From an uncultured Eubacteriales bacterium (lineage in GTDB: Bacteria; Bacillota; Clostridia; Oscillospirales; Acutalibacteraceae), in assembly GCA_934489735.1 (NCBI GenBank), contig CAKSSR010000011.1, positions 5,460 to 69,459 of the forward strand: DNA of 64,000 nucleotides, in the 5' to 3' direction. The translations under genes were made by a program, and so were the position numbers. Below, piece by piece: positions 53,164 to 61,937 of this stretch; within the stretch, counting starts at the first letter, position 1; every line of letters begins with the position of its first letter. The notes under the pieces were generated by a model that was given only the letters and a program-made list of their open reading frames with translations, had not been told where the DNA came from and did no database searches.

Positions 53164-54252
53164 TTAATATTTAACAGGATTAGCTGAAAGATATTTCTTA
53201 ACCATCAAAGCAACCTTAAATACTATTGCATCTTCAAACTCTCTCAAATCCAAACCTGTAAGTTTCTTAATCTTTTCTAGTCTGTAAACGAGTGTGTTTC
53301 TATGAACAAACAACTTTCTTGATGTTTCTGAAACGTTTAAGTTATTTTCAAAGAACTTTTGAATTGTAAATAAAGTAGCTGGATCTAAAGACTCAATTGA
53401 TCCTTTCTTGAATACTTCTTTCAAGAACATTTCGCAAAGAGTTGTTGGCAATTGATAAACCAATCTAGCAATTCCTAAGTTTCCGTAGCTAACTATTACT
53501 TTTTCGGTATCAAATACTTTACCAACTTCTAGAGATACTTGAGCTTCTTTAAATGAACGAGCCAAATCCTTAATACTATTTACGATTGTACCAATTCCCA
53601 CTACACAATTAGCATAAAATTCTCCAGATAAGGTATCCACTATTGATGAAGCAAGCTTTTCTAGGTCGTCCAAAGATATTCCTGCCTTAACTTCTTTAAC
53701 CAAAACTATGTCAGATTCACTAATACTTATAACAAAGTCCTTAGTTTTATCTGGGAACAAGCTCTGGATTATATCAAATGATGAAACATCTACATTCGAC
53801 ATGATCTTAATGAACATACAAACTCTACTAACTTCTGAATTAAATCTCAATTCTCTAGCCTTTAGGTAGATATCTCCTGGCAAAATGTTGTCTAAGATAA
53901 CATTTTTAATAAAGTTATTTCTGTCATACTTTTCGTCATAATATTGTTTAATGCTGTTCATAGATACCGATAAAATCATTGTATATTTTCTAGCCATTTC
54001 GTCATCGCCTTGAACAAAGACAGCATATTCTGATCTTGCTCCGTTACCAAATGGTCTATATGTATAACCGTTTACTGTAAAAGTATCTGCTGACATCATA
54101 TAATCGAAGCCAATGTTTTCTTTAGCTTCTCCCACTTTTCCAATATCGCTGCAAGCAATTACCACAGCTGATTCATCAATAACTCCTATAGTTCTATCGA
54201 TAGCATCTTTCATTTGATAAATAGCATTTTGAAATAATTTGTTTGATGACAT
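53164..54252 (-). CDS. CdaR/PucR-type transcriptional regulator
   Basis: The 362-residue protein ends in a PucR-type helix-turn-helix (HTH_30): 'FFENNLNVSETSRKLFVHRN', continuing 'TLVYRLEKIKKLTGLDLREF'. The N-terminal 280 residues resemble the sensory and GGDEF-like regions of CdaR proteins but lack a recognisable ligand motif. Regulators of this class control purine, sugar-diacid or amino-acid pathways. It has no obvious target operon nearby. Confidence 0.85.
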   Translation of the reverse strand: MSSNKLFQNAIYQMKDAIDRTIGVIDESAVVIACSDIGKVGEAKENIGFDYMMSADTFTVNGYTYRPFGNGARSEYAVFVQGDDEMARKYTMILSVSMNSIKQYYDEKYDRNNFIKNVILDNILPGDIYLKARELRFNSEVSRVCMFIKIMSNVDVSSFDIIQSLFPDKTKDFVISISESDIVLVKEVKAGISLDDLEKLASSIVDTLSGEFYANCVVGIGTIVNSIKDLARSFKEAQVSLEVGKVFDTEKVIVSYGNLGIARLVYQLPTTLCEMFLKEVFKKGSIESLDPATLFTIQKFFENNLNVSETSRKLFVHRNTLVYRLEKIKKLTGLDLREFEDAIVFKVALMVKKYLSANPVKY

Positions 54253-54303
54253 AAAGAAATTCCTCTCAATTCTTAATTAATTTTAAAATTTTTTTAACTT
54301 AAC

Positions 54304-54440
54304 TGAACCTCCCACGACTAAAGTCGCAGGGTTCTTGGGAACTCTCTCCTAACGGAAAGATATTTACCAAGCTATCCCCGTAGTTCCTACGGTTCTTCCA
54401 CTAACTCATGACTAAAGTCACGAGTGTGCGTGGTCGTTTC
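54304..54440 (-). mobile_element. Omega-RNA-like IS200/IS605 mini-element, copy 3
   Basis: Same 137-nt element on the minus strand, with TTGAT immediately before its left boundary. It differs from copies 1 and 2 by a T-to-C change (GTCATGA for GTTATGA) in the right arm of the first stem, turning a G-U pair into G-C. It lies about 50 nt upstream of the CdaR-like start and would be in that gene's leader. Confidence 0.75.
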
Positions 54441-54949
54441 TATCAAGTCGTAACATTTTCTTGCAATATTCTTAGACTTTTCTCCCAAATACATAGGATT
54501 ATCGATACATCTCCGGGGGATTGACGACACCCGCTTTTTTGATTCTACCGGAACACATCCAGCAGAAATATATTTACTTATTTTCGCACACCAAGTCCTA
54601 GGTTTACATTCATTGAAGCGCATAAATGTTTCGGAAAATTGTAGACACATGGCATCAATGCGGATATCATTTTTTTAAGACATCCGCAACAATTGCAAAA
54701 TTTGCTTACATTTTACAGAATGTCTGTGTCTACAAGTACATTTTTTAAAGAAAGATAATGACATTTGCTTTCTTTTTCTAGATCTTAGAAGCATCTATGC
54801 TGATAATTAGATAAACTATACATACTATTATAACTAATAATTTTAAAAAATGCAACAAAAAAACGAAAAAAACTCTATTTTATTTTCAATCCATCTATCA
54901 TTTTCTACCTTTTGTATATATTCTTTAAATCAAATTTCATATTTTTTAT
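54441..54949. other. Noncoding region upstream of mini-element copy 3
   Basis: About 500 bases. A stem GCGGATATC/GACATCCGC at 54660-54687 has a T-run inside its loop. A minus-strand frame (54387-54650) runs into the mini-element and shows no recognisable protein. The remaining sequence is AT-rich without visible features. Confidence 0.4.
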
Positions 54950-55642
54950 TTACCAGGTAACTCTAGCTGGAAAAAAATTGAGATAATCGCATGAAATAAG
55001 TTCAAAATCTATTCCTTTGTACTTACCTTGCATAACATTTCCGTTCATATCTTTCCCATGAATATGTCCAAAATAACATTTTTTGATATCATTCTGCTTT
55101 AGTATATCCAAAAATTCATTACATTCTCTATTCTTATATACTGGCGGATAATGTAGAAATACTATGCAATTGTCTGATAGTTTCTTCCCTTCTTCGATTG
55201 ATCTTTGCAATCTCATTGTTTCTCTTTTAAGTACCTTTAAATTTTCCTGACTATCTGCTGGAAAAGGCCACCCCCTGGTTCCGCATATAGCCATTCCGTC
55301 AACAAAATACGAATTATTAAATAAGATAGACAAGGTATTGAATTCATTTTCTTCAAAGAATTTCTTCATTTTGTTAGCAGTTGTCCACCAATAATCATGA
55401 TTTCCTCTTGAAATAATCTTTTTTCCAGGCAATTCATTTATAAATTTAAAGTCTTCAATTGTATCTTCTAAACTCATTCCCCACGAGATGTCGCCAGAGA
55501 TCACCACAGTGTCATCTTCTTTCACTATTTTAGTCCAATTGTCTTTAATTTTCACAGTGTAGTTTTCCCAGCCATTAAAAATATCCATTTCTTTATTATT
55601 GCCAAATGACAAATGTAAATCAGCAATAGCAAAAACCCCCAT
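54950..55642 (-). CDS. Calcineurin-like metallophosphoesterase
   Basis: The 230-residue protein has the complete metallophosphoesterase motif set: 'AIADLHLSF' (D-x-H), 'VISGDISWG' (GD), 'SRGNHDYW' (GNHD), 'VFLHYPP' (His) and 'YFGHIHG' (GHxH). The substrate is not evident. The start is ATG at 55642 behind AAAGGAAG; a GTG at 55663 is weaker. It follows the dipeptidase gene by 14 nt, and the two are probably co-transcribed. Confidence 0.9.
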   Translation of the reverse strand: MGVFAIADLHLSFGNNKEMDIFNGWENYTVKIKDNWTKIVKEDDTVVISGDISWGMSLEDTIEDFKFINELPGKKIISRGNHDYWWTTANKMKKFFEENEFNTLSILFNNSYFVDGMAICGTRGWPFPADSQENLKVLKRETMRLQRSIEEGKKLSDNCIVFLHYPPVYKNRECNEFLDILKQNDIKKCYFGHIHGKDMNGNVMQGKYKGIDFELISCDYLNFFPARVTW

Positions 55643-55656
55643 ATGCTTCCTTTCCA

Positions 55657-56592
55657 CTAGCACAAGTTATACTTTTCAAAAAAATCATAACTATTTTTAA
55701 AAAATAGCTTATCAATAAGTTCTTCACTATAATTATGCCTTAACAAGTATTCATAAAATCTTTCTATATCTCTCAAATTGCTTAAATCTTTTATCGTTTT
55801 GCATCCGTCGAAGTCGCTGCCTATAGCAACAGTGTCCTCTCCCTTTAATGATAAAAAGTGTTCCAAATGCTTCATTAATTCATCGAATCCCGCATCTTCC
55901 TTTTCACTTACAAATTCTTTACAGAAGTTAAGTCCTACTAATCCTTGTCTATTTTTGATTGCCAAAAACTGATCATCGGTAAGATTTCTCTTATTTGGGC
56001 AAACACTTCGTGAATTAGAGTGACTTGCCACAAATGGTTTCTCGGTTACGTCAAACACATTCCAAAATAGCCTTTCACTTGCGTGAGAAATATCAACTAT
56101 AATCTTATTATACTCCATTAATTTTACTGCTTGCTTACCAAATCTACTCAAGCCCTTTGCATTTTCAACTAGTATTCCATCCCCTATCTCTGAGGATCCA
56201 TTCCAGGTCAAGGTAACCATCTTTACTCCCAATCTTTTTAGCAAATCAATGTTATCTAGATCATCTCCAATTGCTGCACTTCCTTCAACTGTAAATATAC
56301 CTGCACACTTTTTTGCCTTAAGAGCCTTTTTGATATCTCCCTCATCCTTACAAAGGAACATTGACCTACCATTTAATATGTATTCTCTTATCAATTTAGC
56401 ATAAGAAGATTTAAGTAATTCTAATGCCTTCCTACCTCTCATTTTATCAGGGATCCATATAGCAAAGCATTGAACCCATTCAGATATATTTCCCCTCTTA
56501 TCAAGTGAAACTTGAAGATCATTTTCTCCAAAACCTTTATCATTATTATAACACTCATAAAGTGTATCACAATGCAAATCAAAAAATCTCAT
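55657..56592 (-). CDS. Membrane dipeptidase (M19, renal dipeptidase family)
   Basis: M19 zinc peptidases cleave dipeptides. The 311-residue protein starts 'MRFFDLHCDTLYECY', with the His-x-Asp metal ligands at the N-terminus, followed by 'VEGSAAIGDD', 'VDISHASERLFWNVFDVTEK' and 'AIGSDFDG'. I use the ATG at 56592, 8 nt after GAGGT. No signal peptide is seen, so it should be cytoplasmic. It could serve peptide recycling. Confidence 0.92.
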   Translation of the reverse strand: MRFFDLHCDTLYECYNNDKGFGENDLQVSLDKRGNISEWVQCFAIWIPDKMRGRKALELLKSSYAKLIREYILNGRSMFLCKDEGDIKKALKAKKCAGIFTVEGSAAIGDDLDNIDLLKRLGVKMVTLTWNGSSEIGDGILVENAKGLSRFGKQAVKLMEYNKIIVDISHASERLFWNVFDVTEKPFVASHSNSRSVCPNKRNLTDDQFLAIKNRQGLVGLNFCKEFVSEKEDAGFDELMKHLEHFLSLKGEDTVAIGSDFDGCKTIKDLSNLRDIERFYEYLLRHNYSEELIDKLFFKNSYDFFEKYNLC

Positions 56593-56648
56593 ATATTTGT
56601 ACCTCATTAGACATAATGCCCAATGTTCTCCCTTCTTACAATAAACTT

Positions 56649-57026
56649 TTACTGCCAAATTTCTTTTTTCAAGCCATCATCCAACCAAAATGCATTTGAT
56701 ATATGATTAATATAGACTTTACCTTTTTTATTTATTACTTCCAACACGTCAAATCTTGGTTGTAAATTCTCATGATAATTACTCATAAAGTCCAATGCAG
56801 TCTTAATTATTCTAGCCTGTTTCTTCTTTTCTACTGATTCAGCTGGCAATACTACTGAATCGTACTTTCTCATTCGAACCTCAATAAAGATTAAATATTC
56901 ATCTTTACTTGCTATTATATCCACTTCTCCAAACTCACTGTGAAAATTTGTAGATATAATCTTCATTCCTTTATTAATAACATATTTTTGAGCGATCTTT
57001 TCGTAAAAATAACCTTTTTCTAGCAT
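56649..57026 (-). CDS. YraN/UPF0102 endonuclease-like protein
   Basis: The 125-residue protein has the YraN pattern with nuclease-like residues: 'EFGEVDIIASKDEYLIFIEV' (Glu, Asp, Glu-x-Val) followed by 'RMRKYDSVVLPAESVEKKKQ'. Most family members have Glu-Val-Lys where this has Glu-Val-Arg. The ATG at 57026 has only a close GGGA site. The frame opens at a TTG at 57083 and includes an A9 run (plus strand 57033-57041), so the start is uncertain. Confidence 0.8.
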   Translation of the reverse strand: MLEKGYFYEKIAQKYVINKGMKIISTNFHSEFGEVDIIASKDEYLIFIEVRMRKYDSVVLPAESVEKKKQARIIKTALDFMSNYHENLQPRFDVLEVINKKGKVYINHISNAFWLDDGLKKEIWQ

Positions 57027-57099
57027 ATTCCCAAAAAAAAATTCCTTCCTCAAAAATTCAAGTAATAAACTTAATCTTTTCAATTTTTTAGTTCTCTGC

Positions 57100-57236
57100 T
57101 GAACCTCCCACGACTAAAGTCGCAGGGTTCTTGGGAACTCTCTCCTAACGGAAAGATATTTACCAAGCTATCCCCGTAGTTCCTACGGTTCTTCCACTAA
57201 CTCATGACTAAAGTCACGAGTGTGCGTGGTCGTTTC
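57100..57236 (-). mobile_element. Omega-RNA-like IS200/IS605 mini-element, copy 4
   Basis: Fourth copy, minus strand, identical in the key stem to copy 3. TTGAT precedes the left boundary with one extra T. It enters the 3' end of the CofE-like gene and supplies that gene's last codons and its TGA stop. Confidence 0.78.
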
Positions 57237-57957
57237 TAATCAAAATGAATGGAGTCAACTCATCCGACTGACCTGCGGGGTTGTCTCTTATAAGATCCAT
57301 TAAATTTTCTTCTGACTCATTGATAGAGTCGCTCTTTCCAAGTATAACGACACTCAAGTCATTTGCATCAACTATCATCGTTTCGATACCCAATTTGTCT
57401 TTAATTTCTTTACATACCTTATCAGGTTCTTTTGGATTCAATAATGCTATATCATGATATATATCAAAAGAAGATCCTTTATAAAATCCATCTATTCCAT
57501 CTATGCCATGGCCTGCAATTTTATAGAAGACTCCCTTTTTGCCGAACAACTTTGTCACTGCTGAGCATATACTTGCCCACAATATCAAAGGCAATCCAGC
57601 GATATTTATTGCAAGCTGTAATTTATATGGTTCATCCATTGCTATTCCATGGTTATTAGATGATGCAAATTTTGATAAAAACTTAGCCCAAAAGCCCAAT
57701 TTTACATCTTTTTTCTCAACTATATTATTCTGGCACATTGATATAACCTTTTCGCTTACAGACAATATATCACCTTCTTTATACAAAGGCGATACATATT
57801 TAGACATTATATCAATATACGAATCTCCTCTTTCGATAAAATGTGTCTGAATAGCAAGTCTTTCATATTCTTTGCCATTTACTGATACCTTTTTTCTTAT
57901 GAAATAGACAATACCATCTTGTTCTCTTTTATCGTCTGGTTTATTTCTAAATCCCAA
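57214..57957 (-). CDS. CofE-like (F420-0:gamma-glutamyl ligase family) protein, 3' end replaced by a mini-element
   Basis: The 247-residue protein resembles the F420-0:glutamyl ligase domain: 'FIERGDSYIDIMSKYVSPLY' near the N-terminus, 'GDILSVSEKVISM', 'GHGIDGIDGFY' and 'DNPAGQSDELTPFILIR'. In coenzyme F420 makers this family adds Glu; in clostridia without F420 its job is unknown. The final residues (RNDHAHS) and the stop come from the mini-element, so only the extreme C-terminus is altered. Start is TTG behind AAAGGAG. Confidence 0.8.
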   Translation of the reverse strand: MGFRNKPDDKREQDGIVYFIRKKVSVNGKEYERLAIQTHFIERGDSYIDIMSKYVSPLYKEGDILSVSEKVISMCQNNIVEKKDVKLGFWAKFLSKFASSNNHGIAMDEPYKLQLAINIAGLPLILWASICSAVTKLFGKKGVFYKIAGHGIDGIDGFYKGSSFDIYHDIALLNPKEPDKVCKEIKDKLGIETMIVDANDLSVVILGKSDSINESEENLMDLIRDNPAGQSDELTPFILIRNDHAHS

Positions 57958-57991
57958 TTTTGCACACTCCTTTCATATTATATTACTATTT

Positions 57992-58023
57992 GCCTCCGAG
58001 TAGTTATCGGAGGCGTCTTTTTT
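57992..58023 (+). terminator. Stem-loop with T-run, plus-strand orientation
   Basis: GCCTCCGA and TCGGAGGC form a perfect 8-bp stem. The T-run (58017-58023) follows on the plus strand although both flanking genes are on the minus strand. It could block antisense transcription. Confidence 0.5.
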
Positions 58024-58028
58024 CCAAC

Positions 58029-58445
58029 TTAGATCTTCTTAACTTTGCCCATAACCGACTCAGGTATACCACTTTCATCCATAGATAGTGAGAAATAAAA
58101 GTCTATTTGAGTTTTTGTAGTCAATGCCAAAACCTTGTCAATGAACGTTTCTAAATCTTTCATATTATCAGAACAGATTTTCAATACCGAGTCAACCAAG
58201 ACATCAGTTATGTCATAGTTACCTGCACATAATCCTGATAAGAAGCCATATAAAACATCGTAGCCCTCTATTCCATACTCATCTATGTCTATCAATCTTG
58301 CCTCATGAGTAACGTCGTACTTATGATGTGTTCCTTTCTCGAGAGCCACTACATTACCCGTAGATGTTTCTACGCATCTGTTAGTATACTCTATCAACTT
58401 CTTAGTCTTTCCTGTCCCTTTTTCTCCTACTATAAAATATATCAT
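58029..58445 (-). CDS. Small P-loop ATP-binding protein of unknown function
   Basis: The 138-residue protein starts 'MIYFIVGEKGTGKTKKLIEY' with a Walker A motif. It also has 'LIDIDEYGIEGYDVLYGF' and 'FYFSLSMDESGIPESV'. It is too short for a full AAA or RecA domain. I recall similar short P-loop proteins in Clostridia but no known function. A GGAGGG site precedes the ATG. Confidence 0.7.
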   Translation of the reverse strand: MIYFIVGEKGTGKTKKLIEYTNRCVETSTGNVVALEKGTHHKYDVTHEARLIDIDEYGIEGYDVLYGFLSGLCAGNYDITDVLVDSVLKICSDNMKDLETFIDKVLALTTKTQIDFYFSLSMDESGIPESVMGKVKKI

Positions 58446-58778
58446 TGTTAATCCCTCCGAAATATTATTTTAATATACCGCTTTTTTACTTTTGACTTGC
58501 ACTACTAATTTGCTTCCAAACGGAAGTAAATTTCACGCATTTCTTGTTCTACGGCTAAATTTCCTGATATATTACTTCTTCATTCTAACTTTTCTCGTAC
58601 TCATGGTTACAAAAACTCACATTTTCGATTCCCTATGGCGTTCCGTTCATAACATTCGCCTAGTTAATACTAAATTTTACAAGTTCCAACCCGTCACGAG
58701 TAAATTATGTCTTATCATTTGTTTACTTTTCCCATAGTATATCATAAAAAATTTATAAAATCAATAATTAATTTAATT
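58446..58778 (-). promoter_or_regulatory. Long leader of the P-loop gene with promoter and stem-loops
   Basis: On the minus strand TTGATT, a 17-nt spacer and TATACT lie near 58735-58765. The roughly 290-nt leader contains CTCGT/ACGAG and GGCG/CGCC pairings around a GTT-ATG-AAC hairpin. No coding frame is supported. A riboswitch or cis-acting RNA is possible, but I match no known class. Confidence 0.4.
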
Positions 58779-60071
58779 TTAATAGCCAGGTTTTTCTAAA
58801 AGTTTAAACATATTTTTCTTATATTTTTCTACTCCAGGCTGATTAAACGGATCCACCCCTAATATGTATCCTGAAATAGCGCATGCTTTCTCAAAAAAAT
58901 ATATCATATATCCAAGTTCATGCTCATTTATTTCACTTGATCTTAAAATTATATTAGGTACTCCTCCGTCCGTGTGAGCCATTACGGTCCCTTCAAAAGC
59001 TTTCTCATTCACATACGACAACTTTTTATTAGCTAGAAAGTTTAAATTATCTAAATTCTCTTCATCATATGGGATTGTTATCTCTTTTCTTACTTTATCA
59101 AATAGTACAACCGTTTCAAATATGTTTCTCGTGCCCTCTTGAATAAACTGTCCTAATGAATGCAAATCGGTTGAAAATATTGCTGAACTAGGATAAATAC
59201 CCTTCCCATCTTTGCCTTCACTCTCTCCAAACAGTTGCTTCCACCATTCTCCGAAGGTATTAAAGTTTGGCTCATAGCTTACTAAAATTTCTATGCTCTT
59301 TCCATTTTGATATAGTAAATTTCTTATTGCTGCATACTTATAGCAATCATTCTTTGACAAGTCTAAATCCATCAAACTTTCTTTAGCCTCTTTGGCTCCA
59401 ATCATTATCTCATCTATATTGGCTCCTGATACTGCTATTGGCAATAGTCCAACTGCGCTTAAAACTGAATATCTTCCGCCAATATTATCCGGGACTACAA
59501 ATGTCTCATACCCTTCTCTGTCAGCCAATTCTTTAAGTGTGCCACTACTTTTATCCGTAGTACAATAAATTCTTTCTTTTGCCCCTTCTTTACCATATCT
59601 TTTTTCTAAAAGTTCTTTAAAAATCCTAAATGCAATAGCAGGTTCAGTTGTTGTTCCAGATTTAGATATCACATTAATTGATAGATCTTTGTCTTCACAA
59701 AGTTCTAATATTTCACTCAATGCTGATGAACTCATATTATTTCCTGCAAAATAGATGTCCGGAGCATCCTTTTTCAATAAATTGTAACCCTGTGAGTTCA
59801 AAAACTCAATCGATGCTCTAGCCCCCAGATAAGATCCACCTATTCCTATCACTACTAACGCATCAGAATTTGATCTTATCTTTTGAGATGCTTTCTTTAT
59901 TCTATCAAATTCTTCTTTGTCATAGTCCTCAGGAAGTGTAAGCCATCCCAGAAATTCACCGTCATTTGAATGTAACTTGTTATGAGCTAATTCTAACTTT
60001 GATTTAATTTCCTCGTAATCTTCCAATTTAATAAAATTAGAAAGATTTTTATCATCTAACCTAATCGACAA
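58779..60071 (-). CDS. pgi: Glucose-6-phosphate isomerase
   Basis: Pgi interconverts glucose 6-phosphate and fructose 6-phosphate. The 430-residue length fits the short Firmicute form. Landmarks are 'VVIGIGGSYLGARASIEFL', 'VISKSGTTTEPAIAFRIF', 'GGRYSVLSAVGLLPIA' and the C-terminal 'PFNQPGVEKYKKNMFKLL'. Start is TTG behind AAGGAGG. Together with ackA it shows that some sugar metabolism is retained. Confidence 0.96.
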   Translation of the reverse strand: MSIRLDDKNLSNFIKLEDYEEIKSKLELAHNKLHSNDGEFLGWLTLPEDYDKEEFDRIKKASQKIRSNSDALVVIGIGGSYLGARASIEFLNSQGYNLLKKDAPDIYFAGNNMSSSALSEILELCEDKDLSINVISKSGTTTEPAIAFRIFKELLEKRYGKEGAKERIYCTTDKSSGTLKELADREGYETFVVPDNIGGRYSVLSAVGLLPIAVSGANIDEIMIGAKEAKESLMDLDLSKNDCYKYAAIRNLLYQNGKSIEILVSYEPNFNTFGEWWKQLFGESEGKDGKGIYPSSAIFSTDLHSLGQFIQEGTRNIFETVVLFDKVRKEITIPYDEENLDNLNFLANKKLSYVNEKAFEGTVMAHTDGGVPNIILRSSEINEHELGYMIYFFEKACAISGYILGVDPFNQPGVEKYKKNMFKLLEKPGY

Positions 60072-60155
60072 AAAAATGACCTCCTTTATTCAAGATAGAA
60101 TCCTATTGTACTACACTTATTATTAATATGCAACAATCTAATCTAATATTTTACA

Positions 60156-60183
60156 ACTCCCATCTAAGAAAAATGGGAGGAGT
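60156..60183 (-). terminator. Terminator of the leader-peptide gene
   Basis: ACTCC-TCCCAT pairs with ATGGGAGT on the minus strand. The tail is only moderately T-rich. It starts close to the stop at 60187. Confidence 0.55.
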
Positions 60184-60186
60184 CTA

Positions 60187-60459
60187 TCACTTTTTCATAA
60201 TTGATGCATAAATTTTATTTTCTTTGAATCCTTTTTCTCTTAATAGACCTATAGCTTTTGCTTCGTCTGTTATTTCAGTTATATTTCCACTCTGATCCAC
60301 TTTACAAAGTTTGTTTTCAAGTAGACATGCTTTTTCTTCATCAGAGAATTCATTTACTTTATACAGACGTTCATTCCCTGACTTTACTCCACCAGTATAT
60401 GGCGTGATGGTTGTAAATCCACCTGATATACCTTCTAAATCGTTGTCTTTTAATTCCAT
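60187..60459 (-). CDS. Small protein with double-glycine leader, bacteriocin- or RiPP-precursor-like
   Basis: The 90-residue product begins 'MELKDNDLEGISGG', a short double-glycine leader of the kind cleaved by C39 peptidase ABC exporters. The remainder is 'FTTITPYTGGVKSGNERLYK' followed by an acidic helical part with two Cys. The ATG has an excellent GAGGAGG site at 6 nt. No exporter, maturase or immunity gene is adjacent, so the cargo may be exported by a transporter elsewhere. The core does not match a known bacteriocin. Confidence 0.65.
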   Translation of the reverse strand: MELKDNDLEGISGGFTTITPYTGGVKSGNERLYKVNEFSDEEKACLLENKLCKVDQSGNITEITDEAKAIGLLREKGFKENKIYASIMKK

Positions 60460-60516
60460 ATATAATTCCTCCTCATTATTTATAAACATTTTCTTTAAGT
60501 ATTATTATCTGATTGA

Positions 60517-61734
60517 TTATTTTTTATTCTTTTTTTCGACTAATTCTAAAGTATCCTTAGCAATTACTAATTCTTCATTCGTCGGTATGACAAACACTTG
60601 CACTTTAGAATTACTCGTCGATATCAGTCCGCCTTTTCCAAACCTCATTTCATTATTCAATTTCTCGTCCAATTCAACCCCTAGATAAGTCAAGCCTTTG
60701 CAAATGTTCTTTCTATGATTTGGATTGTTTTCTCCTATTCCAGCTGTAAATACTAAGGCATCAAGTCCATTAAGCGCTGCTGTGTATCCTCCAATAAATT
60801 TAATTATCTGATACTCAAGCATGTCGTGCGCTAATATAGCTCTTTTATCTCCTTCTTCTGCTGCTAATGAAACGTCTCTGTCATCACTTGAAATCCCTGA
60901 TATCCCTAACATCCCTGACTTTTTATTTAATAAATCACTCATTTCTTTAGGCGATAGGTTCTCTTTCTCTGCTATAAATGTAACTACCGATGGATCTAGC
61001 GTGCCTGTTCTCGTCCCCATCATAAATCCGTCAAGAGGAGTCAAGCCCATGCTGGTATCTATCACCTTTCCGCCATCTATCGCTGTTATTGATGAACCAT
61101 TTCCTAAATGACAAGTAATCATTTTTAAGTCTTTTATGTCTCTGTTCATTAATCTCGCACATTCCTTGCTAACGTATCTATGCGATGTCCCATGGAATCC
61201 ATACCTTCTTATTTTATATTTTTCATAATATTCGTATGGGATTGCAAACATGTATGCTTTTTCCGGCATAGTCGAGTGAAAGGCTGTATCAAATACTACT
61301 ACCTGCGGTACCTCTTTGCCAAACACTTCTAAGCATGCCTTTATCCCTTGTACATGCCCGACATTGTGAAGAGGTGCTAATGGTATCAATGACTCAATCG
61401 CTTTCAATACTTCGTCGTCAATTATCACCGATTCCTTAAATAAAGATCCCCCTTGCACTACCCTGTGCCCTATCGCTGATACTTCATTTAAACTTCTTAT
61501 TACCCCGTACTCACTATCTAGTAACATATTCTTAACTTGCGCAAATGCTACCTTGTGGTTTTCCATGTCTACGTTAAATTTTGTCTTTCTCCCGTCAAAT
61601 GTCTTATGAGTTATAAACCCTCCGTCAATTCCTATCCTTTCACAATTGCCTTTCGCTAAAATCTTCTCATCTCTCATATCTATTAATTGATATTTAAGTG
61701 ATGAACTCCCTGCGTTTATTACTAATATTTTCAT
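60517..61734 (-). CDS. ackA: Acetate kinase
   Basis: AckA converts acetyl phosphate and ADP to acetate and ATP. The 405-residue protein has 'ILVINAGSSSLKYQLID', 'IGHRVVQGG', 'YGFHGTSHRYVS', 'TCHLGNGSSITAI' and 'FTAGIGENNPNHRK'. pta, often adjacent, is not seen here. It lies 57 nt upstream of the leader-peptide gene on the same strand. Confidence 0.97.
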   Translation of the reverse strand: MKILVINAGSSSLKYQLIDMRDEKILAKGNCERIGIDGGFITHKTFDGRKTKFNVDMENHKVAFAQVKNMLLDSEYGVIRSLNEVSAIGHRVVQGGSLFKESVIIDDEVLKAIESLIPLAPLHNVGHVQGIKACLEVFGKEVPQVVVFDTAFHSTMPEKAYMFAIPYEYYEKYKIRRYGFHGTSHRYVSKECARLMNRDIKDLKMITCHLGNGSSITAIDGGKVIDTSMGLTPLDGFMMGTRTGTLDPSVVTFIAEKENLSPKEMSDLLNKKSGMLGISGISSDDRDVSLAAEEGDKRAILAHDMLEYQIIKFIGGYTAALNGLDALVFTAGIGENNPNHRKNICKGLTYLGVELDEKLNNEMRFGKGGLISTSNSKVQVFVIPTNEELVIAKDTLELVEKKNKK

Positions 61735-61937
61735 TTACCTCGACCTTTCTATCTCTTTTTGATATATAATTTTATAATATTATATCAATTTAATCAAGCC
61801 TAATTTACTATATTTTTATCGCAGACGGCAACAATAAGCTACTGGCTCATCTATATTTTAATAAAATACATCTCAATTGTAGTTACTTATCAAATTTTTC
61901 ATCTGCTTCACTCTTCAATACATGCTTAATTATTATA

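Noticed and set aside
54387..54650. Small minus-strand coding gene upstream of the CdaR-like gene
   Set aside because: The frame runs into the mini-element, has no ribosome site and gives no recognisable protein.
31571..57236. CRISPR array or phage integration repeats
   Set aside because: The repeats are 137 nt, dispersed by kilobases, in both orientations, and have no spacers or cas genes.
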